Source: Streptomyces sp. NBC_00390 (lineage in GTDB: Bacteria > Actinomycetota > Actinomycetes > Streptomycetales > Streptomycetaceae). Taken from it: DNA of 64,000 nucleotides. Under the pieces are notes generated by a model that saw only the letters and a program-made list of their open reading frames with translations, was not told where the DNA came from and searched no databases. Of the stretch, positions 42,228 through 51,873 are shown piece after piece. The translations under genes were made by a program, and so were the position numbers. Each line of letters begins with the position of its first letter. Position 1 is the stretch's first letter. The stretch is from NCBI RefSeq assembly GCF_036057275.1, contig NZ_CP107945.1, forward strand, positions 7,502,001-7,566,000, written 5' to 3'.

Positions 42228-43227
42228 GACGTGCCCTCACCGTCCTGTGCGTCCGTGGCCAGGCCGGTCAGCACAGCGACGGCCAGATTGCGGGCGAGCG
42301 GCACCTTGAACCCGTTGTCGCGCAGCGGCAGCGCCCCGTCGAGCGCGGTGTCCGCGGCGCGCACGAAGGACTCCCGCGTGGCAGGCGCCCCGGCGAGCGC
42401 CGCCTCGGCCGCGGCGGCCCGCCACGGCCGGTGGGCCAGCCCGCCGAACGCCAGCGCGGCGCCGCGGACGGTGCCGTCGTGGACGTCGAGCACCGCGGCC
42501 ACCGAGACGAGCGCGAAGGCGTACGAGGCGCGGTCGCGGGCCTTGCGGTAAGCGGTGCGCTCCCCGGCGGGGCGGGGCGGCAGCTCCACCGCGGTGATCA
42601 GCTCGCCGGGACTCAGCACGGTGTCCGACTCGGGATGGTCGCCGGGCAGCCGGTGCAGATCACGGACCGGGAGGCGGCGCTCTCCCGCCACCCCCTGCAC
42701 ATGGACCGCGGCGTCCAGGGCGGCCAGAGCCACCGCCATGTCCGAGGGGTGCGTCGCGACGCAGTGCTCGGAGTGGCCGAGCACCGCGAGATCGCGATGG
42801 ACGCCGTCGCGCGCGGGGCAACCGGTTCCCGGGGCGCGCTTGTTGCAGGGCTTGGCGATGTCCTGGAAGTACGTGCACCGGGTGCGCTGAAGCAGGTTGC
42901 CGCCGGTCGTGGCGGTGTTGCGGAGCTGCCCCGAAGCTCCGGCCAGCAGCGCCTGGGACAGTGCGGTGTAGCGACTGCGGACCACCGGATGCGCGGCGAG
43001 GTCGCTGTTGCGGACATTCGCGCCGACCAGGAGACCGCCGTCCGGTGTGACGTCGATGTGGTCCATCGGCAGCCCGCCGACGTCGATCAGCACCTCCGGC
43101 GTGGCGACGCCGAGCTTCATCAGGTCGACGAGGTTGGTGCCGCCTGCCAGGTACTGGGCACCGGGCCGCCCGGCAAAGGCGGCGACCGCCTCCGCGGGGC
43201 TGTCGGGACGGAGATAGGCGAACGGCT

Positions 43228-43231
<4 letters not shown>
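42224..43231 (-). CDS. FAD subunit with extra Fe-S cysteines (PaoB/YagS-like)
   Basis: 335 residues started at a GTG that overlaps the iron-sulphur subunit stop (MKPFAYLRPDSPAEAVAAFA). FAD-binding FAD_binding_5 fold with QYLAGGTNLVDLMKLGVATP and TGGNLLQRTRC. Four cysteines in RCTYFQDIAKPCNKRAPGTG CPARD...HSEHC follow the pattern of the additional 4Fe-4S cluster known in E. coli PaoB, absent from ordinary xanthine dehydrogenase flavin subunits. It relays electrons from molybdenum and Fe-S centres to FAD and an external acceptor. Confidence 0.9.
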
Positions 43232-43779
<548 letters not shown>

Positions 43780-44046
43780 GGCGCGTTCCCCTCGGTCCGG
43801 TTTCGATCGTTCTGTCCTGTCCTATCAGCCCGGCGGCGATCGTGCGCTCTTGTCGCTCACGCCCTGCGGCGAGGCTCGGAACGGCCGTTCCCGGCGGGTC
43901 CGCAGCGCGTGGCGTGGCGTACCGGCCGTGAAGGAGCGCGCGGGAGCACGGTGCCGGCCGGGCCGCCACCTGGGGCCCGCCGGCGCACGTACACGGGGCC
44001 CGCCGGCCCAGGTGTGGTCGCGGCCGGTGTGGCGGTGTCCTTCGGC

Positions 44047-44427
44047 TCAGCCGCCCTGTCCGCCGGTGCCGCCGGTGCCGCCGCTGTCGTCGGAGTCCCG
44101 CGGGGGCTTCGGCGGTTCCGGCTCCGGCGCGGGCCGGCTGGGCAGGTTCCCGTAACCCGGCATCTCGTGCGGCCACAGCTGTTCGTCGGGCTCGAAGGCG
44201 TCGGGCTCGCGGCGGCTCTCGATGTGGGTCCCGTGTTCGGGCGGCTTCGGGATCTCCTCCCGTTGCGGCGCGGTGTCGCGCCGCCGGCGGCCCATTTCCA
44301 TGACGACCCAGACGAGCAGCACCAGCAGCCCGATGACGATGAGGGAGAACACGATGACTGCAGGCGCCCCCTCGCCGGCGGCGAGGAAGCTGGGTGCGTC
44401 AGCGGCCGAAGAGCTGAAAGTGACCAT
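44047..44427 (-). CDS. Small membrane protein (DUF6479-like)
   Basis: 126 residues from MVTFSSSAADAPSFLAAGEG; the frame extends upstream but without protein-like sequence. One transmembrane helix (PAVIVFSLIVIGLLVLLVWV) followed by RRRR and a hydrophilic, Pro/Glu-rich tail ending in a Gly-Thr-Gly stretch. This is the form of actinobacterial DUF6479 proteins, of unknown role. No convincing ribosome site is seen, so the start is uncertain. Confidence 0.65.
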   Translation of the reverse strand: MVTFSSSAADAPSFLAAGEGAPAVIVFSLIVIGLLVLLVWVVMEMGRRRRDTAPQREEIPKPPEHGTHIESRREPDAFEPDEQLWPHEMPGYGNLPSRPAPEPEPPKPPRDSDDSGGTGGTGGQGG

Positions 44428-44616
44428 ATGGGGCGGGTACCCGCTCTGAGCCGTATATCCGCCAGGAGGGGGAAGGGATCGCCCATCCGGACCGCACCCG
44501 GGGGCTCGGGCCGCCTCGCCCGGGGCGCCGGGCCTGCCGGGGCGGCACGGCAGGCCGGGCTCGGGCCCGCACACGTCGTGGGTCCCGGGTGCTCCTTCCG
44601 GGCGGACCGGGACCGC

Positions 44617-45114
44617 TCAGCCGTCCTGAAGCGTGGCGAGATGGCGGGCCAGCGTGTCCGTCGACTGGAAGGTCGCCCCGAACAGCCCCACGTGCTTCCA
44701 GTGCAGTGTGCCCTCCGCGGTGATCAGAAAGACCGCCCGGCGCAGACCGATCCCGGGCGCCGCGACCCCGAAGGCGCGCGCCACCGACCGGTCCGTGTCG
44801 GCGAGCAGCGGCATCCTCAGTCCGTACTTGCGCGCGAAGCTCTCATGGCTGTCGACACTCTGCGGGCTGATCCCCCACACCTCCGCGCCGCAGTCGGTGA
44901 AGGTCTCCAGGCCGCTCGAGTACGAGCACAGCTGCTTGGTGCACACGGCCGTGTCGTCGCCCGGGTAGAAGGCGAGCACCAGGGGCCTGCCCTGCTGCTC
45001 GTGCAGCGAGAAGTCGCGCCGCTCGAACGCGCCGTCGCGCGCTCCGTCCACCAGGACCCCGCCGGGGAGGGTGAAGTCCGCGACCGGCGCGCCGATTTCG
45101 GGTGCTGCTGCCAT
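44617..45114 (-). CDS. Peroxiredoxin (AhpC/TSA, BCP-like)
   Basis: 165 residues from MAAAPEIGAPVADFTLPGGV, with GCAGCAGGAG upstream. Thioredoxin-fold peroxidase: peroxidatic Cys in FYPGDDTAVCTKQLCSYSSG (VCTKQLC, with a second Cys 5 residues on that may act as resolving residue), and RAVFLITAEGTLHWKHVG. It reduces hydrogen peroxide and organic hydroperoxides with thiol donors. 55 bases downstream of the convergent... left-facing hydrolase end, so likely a separate unit. Confidence 0.88.
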   Translation of the reverse strand: MAAAPEIGAPVADFTLPGGVLVDGARDGAFERRDFSLHEQQGRPLVLAFYPGDDTAVCTKQLCSYSSGLETFTDCGAEVWGISPQSVDSHESFARKYGLRMPLLADTDRSVARAFGVAAPGIGLRRAVFLITAEGTLHWKHVGLFGATFQSTDTLARHLATLQDG

Positions 45115-45169
45115 GGGAACTCCTGCTGCTCTCGTGGGTACGGGAAGGCATCATGTGTTCCCAGCATTC

Positions 45170-46699
45170 TTACTCCCCGGTAGGGAAGTGCTGCGCGCGG
45201 GTCCCGCCCGCAGCACTGTCACCAAGTCCCTGACGGCTTCCGAGCGGACAGTCGGTCAGCGGATCGGCGGAGTTGGGCCCGCCCGGCCGGGAGCGGGCCA
45301 CCGTGTGGCTGGGCGCCGGCTTCGTGCCGTTGTCCAGCCAGCCCTCCAGAGCCGTGAACGCCGAGCGGTGGCACGGCGTCAGCGGCCGCAGCCTGTCCGG
45401 GAAGGCGTCGTACAGCGAATCCACATGGGTGCCGCCTTCGATGCGGTAGTAGCGGAACAGCCCGCCGCGGCCCGCGTCGCGCACCATCCGCGCGTACACG
45501 TCGGAGTCACGCCCGATCGGCAGCAGCACATCCAGCGTGCCGTGCAGGGTGATCAGCGGCTTTCCGATCCGGCCCGTGAGCGCGATCCGGTCCACCGCGG
45601 TGCGCACCTCGCGCGGGCGGGCGGCGTAGTCGTAGTCGGCGTCGCAGGCCGCAGTGCCGGGCGCGCAGAACGGCGTCCCCGCCTCCGTCGCCCCGTCGAA
45701 TCCGGGATCGAGCTCCTCCCGGTAGATCCGCTGGGTCAGATCCCAGTAGTACTGGTGGTGGAACGGCCACAGGAACTCCGAACCCTCGGGATATCCGGCC
45801 GCGACCATCTCCGCGTGCGCCTGAGTCGCGCCCGCGCCGCCCGCCGCGTACACGGGATAGCTGCGCAGTGCGGGCGGCAGGAAGGTCAGCAGATTCGGCC
45901 CCCGTCCGCGCCACAGCGTGCCCTCCCAGTCGACACCGCCGTCGTACAGCTCGGGATGGTTCTCCAGCTGCCAGCGCACCAGATAGCCGCCGTTCGACAT
46001 GCCGGTGGCCAGCGTGCGGGACGGCGGCCGGCGGTAGCGCTGGGCGGTGACGGCGCGGGCCGCCCGGGTCAACTGGGTGACGCGGGCGTTCCACTCGGCG
46101 ATCGCCTCGCCCGGCTCGTCACCGTCACGGTGGAAGGCTGCCGAGGTGTTGCCCTTGTCGGTGGCGGCGAAGGCGTACCCGCGGGACAGCACCCAGTCCG
46201 AGATCGCCCGGTCGTTCGCGTACTGCTCACGCACTCCGGGTGAGCCCGCGACGACGAGGCCCCCGTTCCAGCGGTCGGGCAGCCGGATCACGAACTGCGC
46301 GTCGTGGTTCCAGCCGTGGTTGGTGTTGGTGGTGGAGCGGTCGGGGAAGTAGCCGTCGATCTGGATGCCGGGCACTCCGGTGGGTGTGGCCAGACCCGCC
46401 GGTGTCAGCCCTGCCCAGTCGGCCTTGTCGGTGTGACCCGTGGCCACCGTTCCCGCCGTGGTCAACTCGCCGAGGCACGACACCACTTGGCGTTCCGCAC
46501 CCGGCACCCTCAGCTGGGCCGTCCGGGCGCAGTGCGGTGACCCCGTCGCACCGTCCGCGGGCATCCCTGCGGCCGGCACGGTCGTCAGGGTGAGCAGCAG
46601 CGCGGCGCCGCCCGCGGCGCGTACGGTCCGGTGGAGGGGACCGTCCGGTCTGCGCAGGCGGCCGGGGACGTCAGGGCGCAACGGCGGGGAGAAGGGCAC
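45170..46699 (-). CDS. Secreted tannase/feruloyl-esterase-like alpha/beta hydrolase
   Basis: 509 residues, started at a GTG preceded by CAGGAG at 6 bases. Sec signal with basic start (RLRRPDGPLHRTVRAAGGAA) and hydrophobic core LLLTLTTVPAAG, cleaved near AAGMPADGA. Serine hydrolase motif TLATGMSNGGYLVRW (nucleophile Ser), Asp in LHGTLDVLLP, His in IEGGTHVDSLYD. Several Cys pairs suit a secreted disulphide-bonded enzyme. Related Streptomyces proteins are annotated tannase or 3-hydroxybutyrate oligomer hydrolase; the substrate cannot be chosen from sequence alone. Confidence 0.8.
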   Translation of the reverse strand: MPFSPPLRPDVPGRLRRPDGPLHRTVRAAGGAALLLTLTTVPAAGMPADGATGSPHCARTAQLRVPGAERQVVSCLGELTTAGTVATGHTDKADWAGLTPAGLATPTGVPGIQIDGYFPDRSTTNTNHGWNHDAQFVIRLPDRWNGGLVVAGSPGVREQYANDRAISDWVLSRGYAFAATDKGNTSAAFHRDGDEPGEAIAEWNARVTQLTRAARAVTAQRYRRPPSRTLATGMSNGGYLVRWQLENHPELYDGGVDWEGTLWRGRGPNLLTFLPPALRSYPVYAAGGAGATQAHAEMVAAGYPEGSEFLWPFHHQYYWDLTQRIYREELDPGFDGATEAGTPFCAPGTAACDADYDYAARPREVRTAVDRIALTGRIGKPLITLHGTLDVLLPIGRDSDVYARMVRDAGRGGLFRYYRIEGGTHVDSLYDAFPDRLRPLTPCHRSAFTALEGWLDNGTKPAPSHTVARSRPGGPNSADPLTDCPLGSRQGLGDSAAGGTRAQHFPTGE

Positions 46700-47099
46700 G
46701 AAGAACTCCTGTTGACATGGCGATTCAGGGACACAGCGATTCAGGGACAAGGGAACTCAGGAGCGGGCGGCGTCGGCGATGAGGTGGTGGCCGGCCGGAG
46801 GACGTGCCTCGTCAGAGCGCCCGGGCCGGAGCGGGGAGCCCGCCGGGACCGCGAGAACGGCGCACCGCCGGACGTGGCCTGCCCGGCACGGGCCGGTCTG
46901 TACACAAGGGCAGCCGAACCTCCCTCAGGCGACTGGGATGCCGGTCACAGTAGGAACCGCGGGCCCGCCGGGCCATGGTGACGCACCCCATGGACACGAG
47001 CGCCGAGGACGGTGCACACCCCGTTGCGGGACGGGGTACCGGGGTGCTACGGGCCGGTCCGATGCTGCGGCGGGGTGCTGCGCGCGCGGGACGCACTGC
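46700..47099. other. Gene-free stretch
   Basis: 400 bases between the secreted hydrolase and the Pro-rich membrane protein. Several overlapping open frames exist but they are low-complexity Arg/Gly/Pro strings with no ribosome site. The hydrolase promoter should be in its left part. Confidence 0.5.
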
Positions 47100-48482
47100 T
47101 CAGGAGGCGGGCTCCGCCGGGGAGGCCGGGGCCGATCCGTCCGAGGACTGCGGGGCCTGGTCGGTCGACTGCGGAGCCTCTTGAGGCGACTGCGGCACCG
47201 AGTCGGGCTCGGGCTCCGGCTCCGAGGGCGGCGAGTCGGGCTCGGGCGAGGTGCCCTCACCGGGCGGGGACGCCGGCTTCTTGGGGCTCGGCGTCTCGGA
47301 GGACGGCGATTCGGGGGAGCCGGACTCGGAGGACGGCGACTCGCCGGTCGGAGGACAGCTCTTGTCCGACCCGTCCGCAGGGCACCGGGAGTGGGGCGGT
47401 GACTCGTCCGGGGACGGCAACGCCTCGTTCTTCGGGGGTGCCGTCTCCTTGTCCTTGCCGCCTGTGTCGCCCGCCGGACGCTGCAACCACTTCTTGTCCT
47501 CGGCGTCGTAGATGACGAACTTCTCCACCTCCGTGACCGCGGGCGCCACCACCACGACGTTCGAGGGGCGGTAGCCGGGCCAGGAGTCGCCCGTCGGCTC
47601 CAGGGTGCCCTTCTGGGCGACCGGCGGCAGCAGCGGATTGCCGCAGGCGCAGCGCACCCTGGGCACTCCCCGTTCGTCGATCAGCACGGCGGTACCGGCC
47701 TGCAGCACCGCCTGATAGCTGGTGGCCGATCCGTCCTTGTAACCGTGGTTGGTGACCCGGGTGTCCCAGCGCAGCTGCACGGGCGTGAGCGAGCGCAGAT
47801 AGGCGGGTACGCTGCCGGGCTCGATGTCCAGGACCTCGGCGAACGCCCGGTTCTTCGACTGGTCCGCGCCGAGGGCGCTGATCTGCTTCTCCACGTCGCA
47901 GCTGGCCACGTCGCGGGTTCCGCCGTACAGGCCGGGCGCGGATCCCCGCACGCTGCGGATGACGTTGGCGCCGGACTCGGCGGTGCTCGGCGCGGCCGGC
48001 GACGCCGTCGGTGTCGCCGGCGCCGTGCCGTTCACCGTCGACTCGGTGAACGGAGCGGGACCGGTCGACGAGGCTGCCTCGAGAAAGAGCTCCTTCTCGC
48101 CACCGGATCCGCCGCCCGGTCGGGTGAGCACAACCGCCAGCACCAACGCGGCCACCAGCGCCGTGGCGATCGCGGCGATCCGCGGCACCGACCGCCACCA
48201 GGGCGGGCCGGGCTCCGGCCCCGGAGCTCCGCGCTGTGGCCCGCTGCCGGGCGGCGGCCCGGCCGGCCCGCCGCCGAACGTACCGCCCGGACCGGGCGGC
48301 GGCCCCGCCGGTCCGCCGCCGGACGAACCGCCCGAGCCGCCGCTGGGTGGCGGTGGCGGTGCGGCCTCCGGCCGGGAAGGACCCGACAGCGGGCCCGACG
48401 GGGGACCGGCGGGACCGTCCGGCGGCTGGGAGGCCGACGGCCGGGAGTTCGGAGGTGGGGAGTTCGGCGGTTGGGAATTCAC
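47100..48482 (-). CDS. Proline-rich single-pass membrane protein (DUF6777-like)
   Basis: 460 residues from a GTG (MNSQPPNSPPPNSRPSASQP) with GGAAGAAG upstream. Pro/Gly-rich cytoplasmic region to about residue 95, one transmembrane helix (IAAIATALVAALVLAVVL), then an extracytoplasmic domain at about 135-345 with conserved-looking RGSAPGLYGGTRDVASCDVE, QLRWDTRVTNHGYKDGSATS and VPRVRCACGNPL, the last giving a Cys pair, and finally a Ser/Pro/Glu-rich tail of about 110 residues. The middle domain resembles the streptomycete DUF6777 family. Function unknown. Confidence 0.78.
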   Translation of the reverse strand: MNSQPPNSPPPNSRPSASQPPDGPAGPPSGPLSGPSRPEAAPPPPPSGGSGGSSGGGPAGPPPGPGGTFGGGPAGPPPGSGPQRGAPGPEPGPPWWRSVPRIAAIATALVAALVLAVVLTRPGGGSGGEKELFLEAASSTGPAPFTESTVNGTAPATPTASPAAPSTAESGANVIRSVRGSAPGLYGGTRDVASCDVEKQISALGADQSKNRAFAEVLDIEPGSVPAYLRSLTPVQLRWDTRVTNHGYKDGSATSYQAVLQAGTAVLIDERGVPRVRCACGNPLLPPVAQKGTLEPTGDSWPGYRPSNVVVVAPAVTEVEKFVIYDAEDKKWLQRPAGDTGGKDKETAPPKNEALPSPDESPPHSRCPADGSDKSCPPTGESPSSESGSPESPSSETPSPKKPASPPGEGTSPEPDSPPSEPEPEPDSVPQSPQEAPQSTDQAPQSSDGSAPASPAEPAS

Positions 48483-48639
48483 AGCACTTCTTCCCGGTGT
48501 GGTAGGCGGAAAAGGTAGAAGATCTCCCGCTTTGTCACGCACCGTGCCTATTGTGTGCTCCGGATCCGGGCGGCTCGCAAGCTGACGCGGTCGGCCCACC
48601 CGGCGGGCGGGCCCGGACACCGCTGCTTAGCGTGGCAGC

Positions 48640-49935
48640 GTGAGTGAGCAGCCAAGGAGCGGCAGCGGACCAGGTCCCGGTACGCCCACCAGCCGTGCGT
48701 CACATGCGGCGCACGGCTGGCTGCAGGCCCTCCTGGCCGTGCTGGCGGCCGTCGTGGCCATGGCCGTCCCGGCCGCCCTCGGACTGTGGGCGGCAGGCGC
48801 GGCCGAGCTGCCCGAAGGCGCGTTCCTCGATGTCGCGGCGGCCGTCGTGGTGCTGGCGGCCGGCGGTTCGGTGGACATCGCCGGAGACGCCGGAGCGATT
48901 GCGGAGACCAGCGCCGACCTCTCGGTCCTGCCGCTGTCGGTGTCACTGGCCGGCGCCCTCGTCATCGCGGCCGGGTTCCTGCGGCCCCTGCGCCACCGTG
49001 CGGTGGCGGGCGGCCGCGAACTGGCGGGCTGGGCCCTGCGGATCGCGGTGCTGTGGGCGCTCGCGCTGATCGGACTCTCGGCGCTTGCCAGCCACACCTT
49101 CACGATCCCGATCGAGGACCCGACCGGTGCGATCATCGGCGACCTGCTGGACGCGACTCCCCGGCTGGGATTCCGCGCCGACATTCCGCTCACGGTCGTG
49201 TTCGGACTGCTGTGGCTGGCCGCTCTGCTCGTGCTCACGCTCCTGGTCTCACGCCGCGCTCCGCTGCCCCCCGGGCTGGTTCGTTTCCAGGAGTCCGTGC
49301 GCCCGGCGGCCTTCGCCATGGTCGTGCTGCTGCTGGCCTGCGTCGCGGTGGGCGTCGTGATCGGCCTGGTGGTCGCCGCGACCCGAGGCAACGCCGGCGA
49401 CGTCTTCGCCGTGATCCTGCTCGGACTGCCGAACCTCGTCTGGCTCGCCTTCACCCTCGGACTGGGCGCTACCTGGGAAGGCAAGGTCGAAGGCCCGTTC
49501 GGTCTCCCGATGCCGCAGGTCCTGGAAGCCGTACTGCGCACCCCGGACGTCTCCACACTGAACATCCGGTCGCTGGCCGACCAGGACGCGAACGTGTGGT
49601 GGCTCGTCCCCGCGGCCGCGGTCCTGCTGCTCGGCGCCGCCTTCGTGATGGCGGTACGGTCACCGGCCCGGATGCGCGCCTGGCAGCACGCCCTGCACCT
49701 GGCCGTCGCCCTCGTCCTCACCGTCCTGATGATCTGCCTGACCGTCCGGCTCTCCGCGCACTACGGACTCTCCCTGCTGGGGCTCGGCGATCTCGGCGGC
49801 AACCTCTCCGGCGAGGTCCTGCTGCGCCCGCAACTGTGGACGGCGCTCGGGCTCGCCGCGCTGTGGGGACTGGTCGCCGGCTTCCTCGGCAGCCTCCTCG
49901 CCTCGCCGGTCCGCCGGCGCGGCGAAGTCGAATGA
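48640..49935 (+). CDS. Streptophobe family integral membrane protein
   Basis: 431 residues from a GTG (MSEQPRSGSGPGPGTPTSRA). About nine to ten hydrophobic helices (for example WLQALLAVLAAVVAMAVPAA, MVVLLLACVAVGVVIGLVVA, LAVALVLTVLMICLTVRL), with the family-typical GLWAAGAAELPEGAFLDVAA and LPNLVWLAFTLGLGATWE segments. Streptophobe proteins are restricted to streptomycetes and relatives and have no known role. It diverges from the Pro-rich protein and converges on the kinase. Confidence 0.85.
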   Translation: MSEQPRSGSGPGPGTPTSRASHAAHGWLQALLAVLAAVVAMAVPAALGLWAAGAAELPEGAFLDVAAAVVVLAAGGSVDIAGDAGAIAETSADLSVLPLSVSLAGALVIAAGFLRPLRHRAVAGGRELAGWALRIAVLWALALIGLSALASHTFTIPIEDPTGAIIGDLLDATPRLGFRADIPLTVVFGLLWLAALLVLTLLVSRRAPLPPGLVRFQESVRPAAFAMVVLLLACVAVGVVIGLVVAATRGNAGDVFAVILLGLPNLVWLAFTLGLGATWEGKVEGPFGLPMPQVLEAVLRTPDVSTLNIRSLADQDANVWWLVPAAAVLLLGAAFVMAVRSPARMRAWQHALHLAVALVLTVLMICLTVRLSAHYGLSLLGLGDLGGNLSGEVLLRPQLWTALGLAALWGLVAGFLGSLLASPVRRRGEVE

Positions 49936-50054
49936 TCGGTGGCCGGCCTGCGGGTGCGGTGTGGCAGGTGCCAAGCTGCCGGCCCGGGCACGTCCCTGGC
50001 CCTTCGGGCCCCTGATGTGCCCCTGCACCGGACCCCGTCACCGATCCGGCCTCC

Positions 50055-51104
50055 TCATCGGTGGGAAGAGGCCTGGCGGGCGAGGCCGGGGAAGACCGGC
50101 AGAGCCCAGTGGGGCGGGCGCGGCGGGGCGGGGGGCGCGGCCGGGGCACCCGGCGGTACCTCTTTGGCGACCAGCCCGTCCACCACCGTCGGCTCACGTA
50201 CCCGGGGGCCGTCGGTGCCTCCGGACGCCGCGGCGCGCATCGCGGCCACGAACTGGGAGCACGAGTCGAAGCGGTCGTCGGGGATCTTGGCGAGCCCCTT
50301 CGCCATCACACCGTCGACGGCGGCCGGCAGATCGGGCCGCTTGGCGGTCAGTGACGGCGCCGCATCGTACTGATGCGCCCACAACAGGGCCATGTCGTCG
50401 TCGCGCTGGAACGGCGGCGCCCCCGTCAGCATCTCGTGGACGACACAGGCGAAGCTGTACACATCGCACCGGCCGTCCACCGGCTTCCCGGAGATCTGCT
50501 CCGGTGCCACATAGTCCAGCGTCCCGACGAACTCGCCCGCCGTCGTGATCCCGGACAGGGACAGCGACTTCTTCGTCAGCCCGAAGTCGGTCAGATACAC
50601 ATGCTCCGGGTGGTCGCTGTCGGTGCCCTCGGCAACCAGGATGTTGCCGGGCTTGACGTCCCGGTGCACCAGGTCGTGTGCGTGGGCGGCGTCGAGCGCC
50701 GATGCCACCTGGGCCGCGATACGGCCCGCCATCCGCGCCGACAGCGGTCCCTGGCGGTCCAGCAGGGCCCGCAGGTCCTGTCCCGGCACGTACCGCATGG
50801 CGATGTAGAGCAGCCCGTCGGTCTCGCCCGCCTCGAAGACCGGCACGATGTGCGGATGGTCGATCGCGGCCGCCGCCCGCGACTCGTGGGCGAAGCGTTT
50901 GCGGAAGGTGTCGTTGCGGGCCAGCTCGGGCGCCAGCAGCTTGAGGGCGACCGTGCGGTCCAGCCGCAGATCCTTCGCCCGGTAGACGACCGCCATGCCG
51001 CCGCGGCCGATCTCGCGTTCGACCAGGTAGTTCGCGATCTGCTTGCCGATGAGCTCGGACGGGCGCCCGGCCGGCAGGTACTGCTCGTGCGGGTCGGGTG
51101 CCAT
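50055..51104 (-). CDS. Cytoplasmic Ser/Thr protein kinase
   Basis: 349 residues, start overlapping the upstream gene's stop (TGATG). Hanks-type kinase domain at about 22-290: P-loop REIGRGGMAVVYRAKD, Lys in TVALKLLAPE, catalytic loop LVHRDVKPGNILV, YLTDFGLTKK, and VAPEQISGKPVDGRCDVYSF. A Pro/Ala-rich tail follows. There is no transmembrane helix or PASTA repeat, so it is soluble. Its operon partner is an FHA-domain ABC transporter, an obvious phosphothreonine-reading substrate, as with the PknF-Rv1747 pair of mycobacteria. Confidence 0.92.
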   Translation of the reverse strand: MAPDPHEQYLPAGRPSELIGKQIANYLVEREIGRGGMAVVYRAKDLRLDRTVALKLLAPELARNDTFRKRFAHESRAAAAIDHPHIVPVFEAGETDGLLYIAMRYVPGQDLRALLDRQGPLSARMAGRIAAQVASALDAAHAHDLVHRDVKPGNILVAEGTDSDHPEHVYLTDFGLTKKSLSLSGITTAGEFVGTLDYVAPEQISGKPVDGRCDVYSFACVVHEMLTGAPPFQRDDDMALLWAHQYDAAPSLTAKRPDLPAAVDGVMAKGLAKIPDDRFDSCSQFVAAMRAAASGGTDGPRVREPTVVDGLVAKEVPPGAPAAPPAPPRPPHWALPVFPGLARQASSHR

Positions 51105-51862
51105 CAGGCGCCACCGGGACGCGTGGGCGGATGCGGATGCGGCTGCGGTGCGGAATCCTCGGCACGGTCCACGACGCGCGTCGGCTCATTCGCCTCCGAC
51201 ACCGCCTCCGCATCCGACTTCGCGGCCTCCGGCCCGGCGCCGGAGCCGCGCCCCTGGCCCCCGGCGTCGTACCGGGCCACCTGTGCCGGGTCGATGCCCT
51301 GGGTCTCGTCGGGGGCCTCCGCCTCACCGACCAGAGGCGCGGGAGGAGCCGGGGCCGCTCCCCGTGCGGCGGACGCCGAAGGGGCCGCCTCGGCCGCGAG
51401 GGTGCTCAGCCGGATCCCGTCGCAGTACACCCAGCGCTCGTGCTCGGCGTCGTACAGCCACACCGACTCGCCGTCGACGACCATGCCCACCCGCAACCCT
51501 TGCGTACGGCGCCGGAAGCCCTCCCCGTCGGTTCGCCCGGCCGCACGGTCCTCTGTCGCCGTCCGGTAGCGGGCCAACGACTCCCCGACCCGGGCCAGCA
51601 GTGGTCTCGGGTCTGCGGTCCGGGCGAGCGGCTGCCCCGCCGCCGGGGGTTCCTGCGGCACGGCGACCAGCAGGCGGCCGTCCACCCAGGCCGACCAGCC
51701 GTTGGCGCACAGGATCTGCCCCCATTCCCCGCGGCGCTCCACCAGCTGTACCGGCAGCAACGGGTCGAGTGGCGCGGTCGGCCGCGACACGTCCGGGGCC
51801 TCCCAGGCCTGGAGCCCGGCCTGCGGCACCACATGAGTGGGGCGGAACTCGGCAGTGGTCAT
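51104..51862 (-). CDS. Hypothetical protein between FHA transporter and kinase
   Basis: 252 residues from MTTAEFRPTHVVPQAGLQAW. No catalytic motif. Residues about 30-75 look like an SH3-like fold (LLPVQLVERRGEWGQILCAN, GWSAWVDGRLLVAVP), a central helical part follows, and about 125-155 holds VGMVVDGESVWLYDAEHERW. The C-terminal 80 residues are Ala/Glu-rich and disordered-looking, and include EPTRVVDRAEDS, a possible phosphorylation site. Coupled to the kinase gene; probably an adaptor or substrate of the same system. Confidence 0.75.
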   Translation of the reverse strand: MTTAEFRPTHVVPQAGLQAWEAPDVSRPTAPLDPLLPVQLVERRGEWGQILCANGWSAWVDGRLLVAVPQEPPAAGQPLARTADPRPLLARVGESLARYRTATEDRAAGRTDGEGFRRRTQGLRVGMVVDGESVWLYDAEHERWVYCDGIRLSTLAAEAAPSASAARGAAPAPPAPLVGEAEAPDETQGIDPAQVARYDAGGQGRGSGAGPEAAKSDAEAVSEANEPTRVVDRAEDSAPQPHPHPPTRPGGA

Positions 51863-51873
51863 GACCTGCGCAC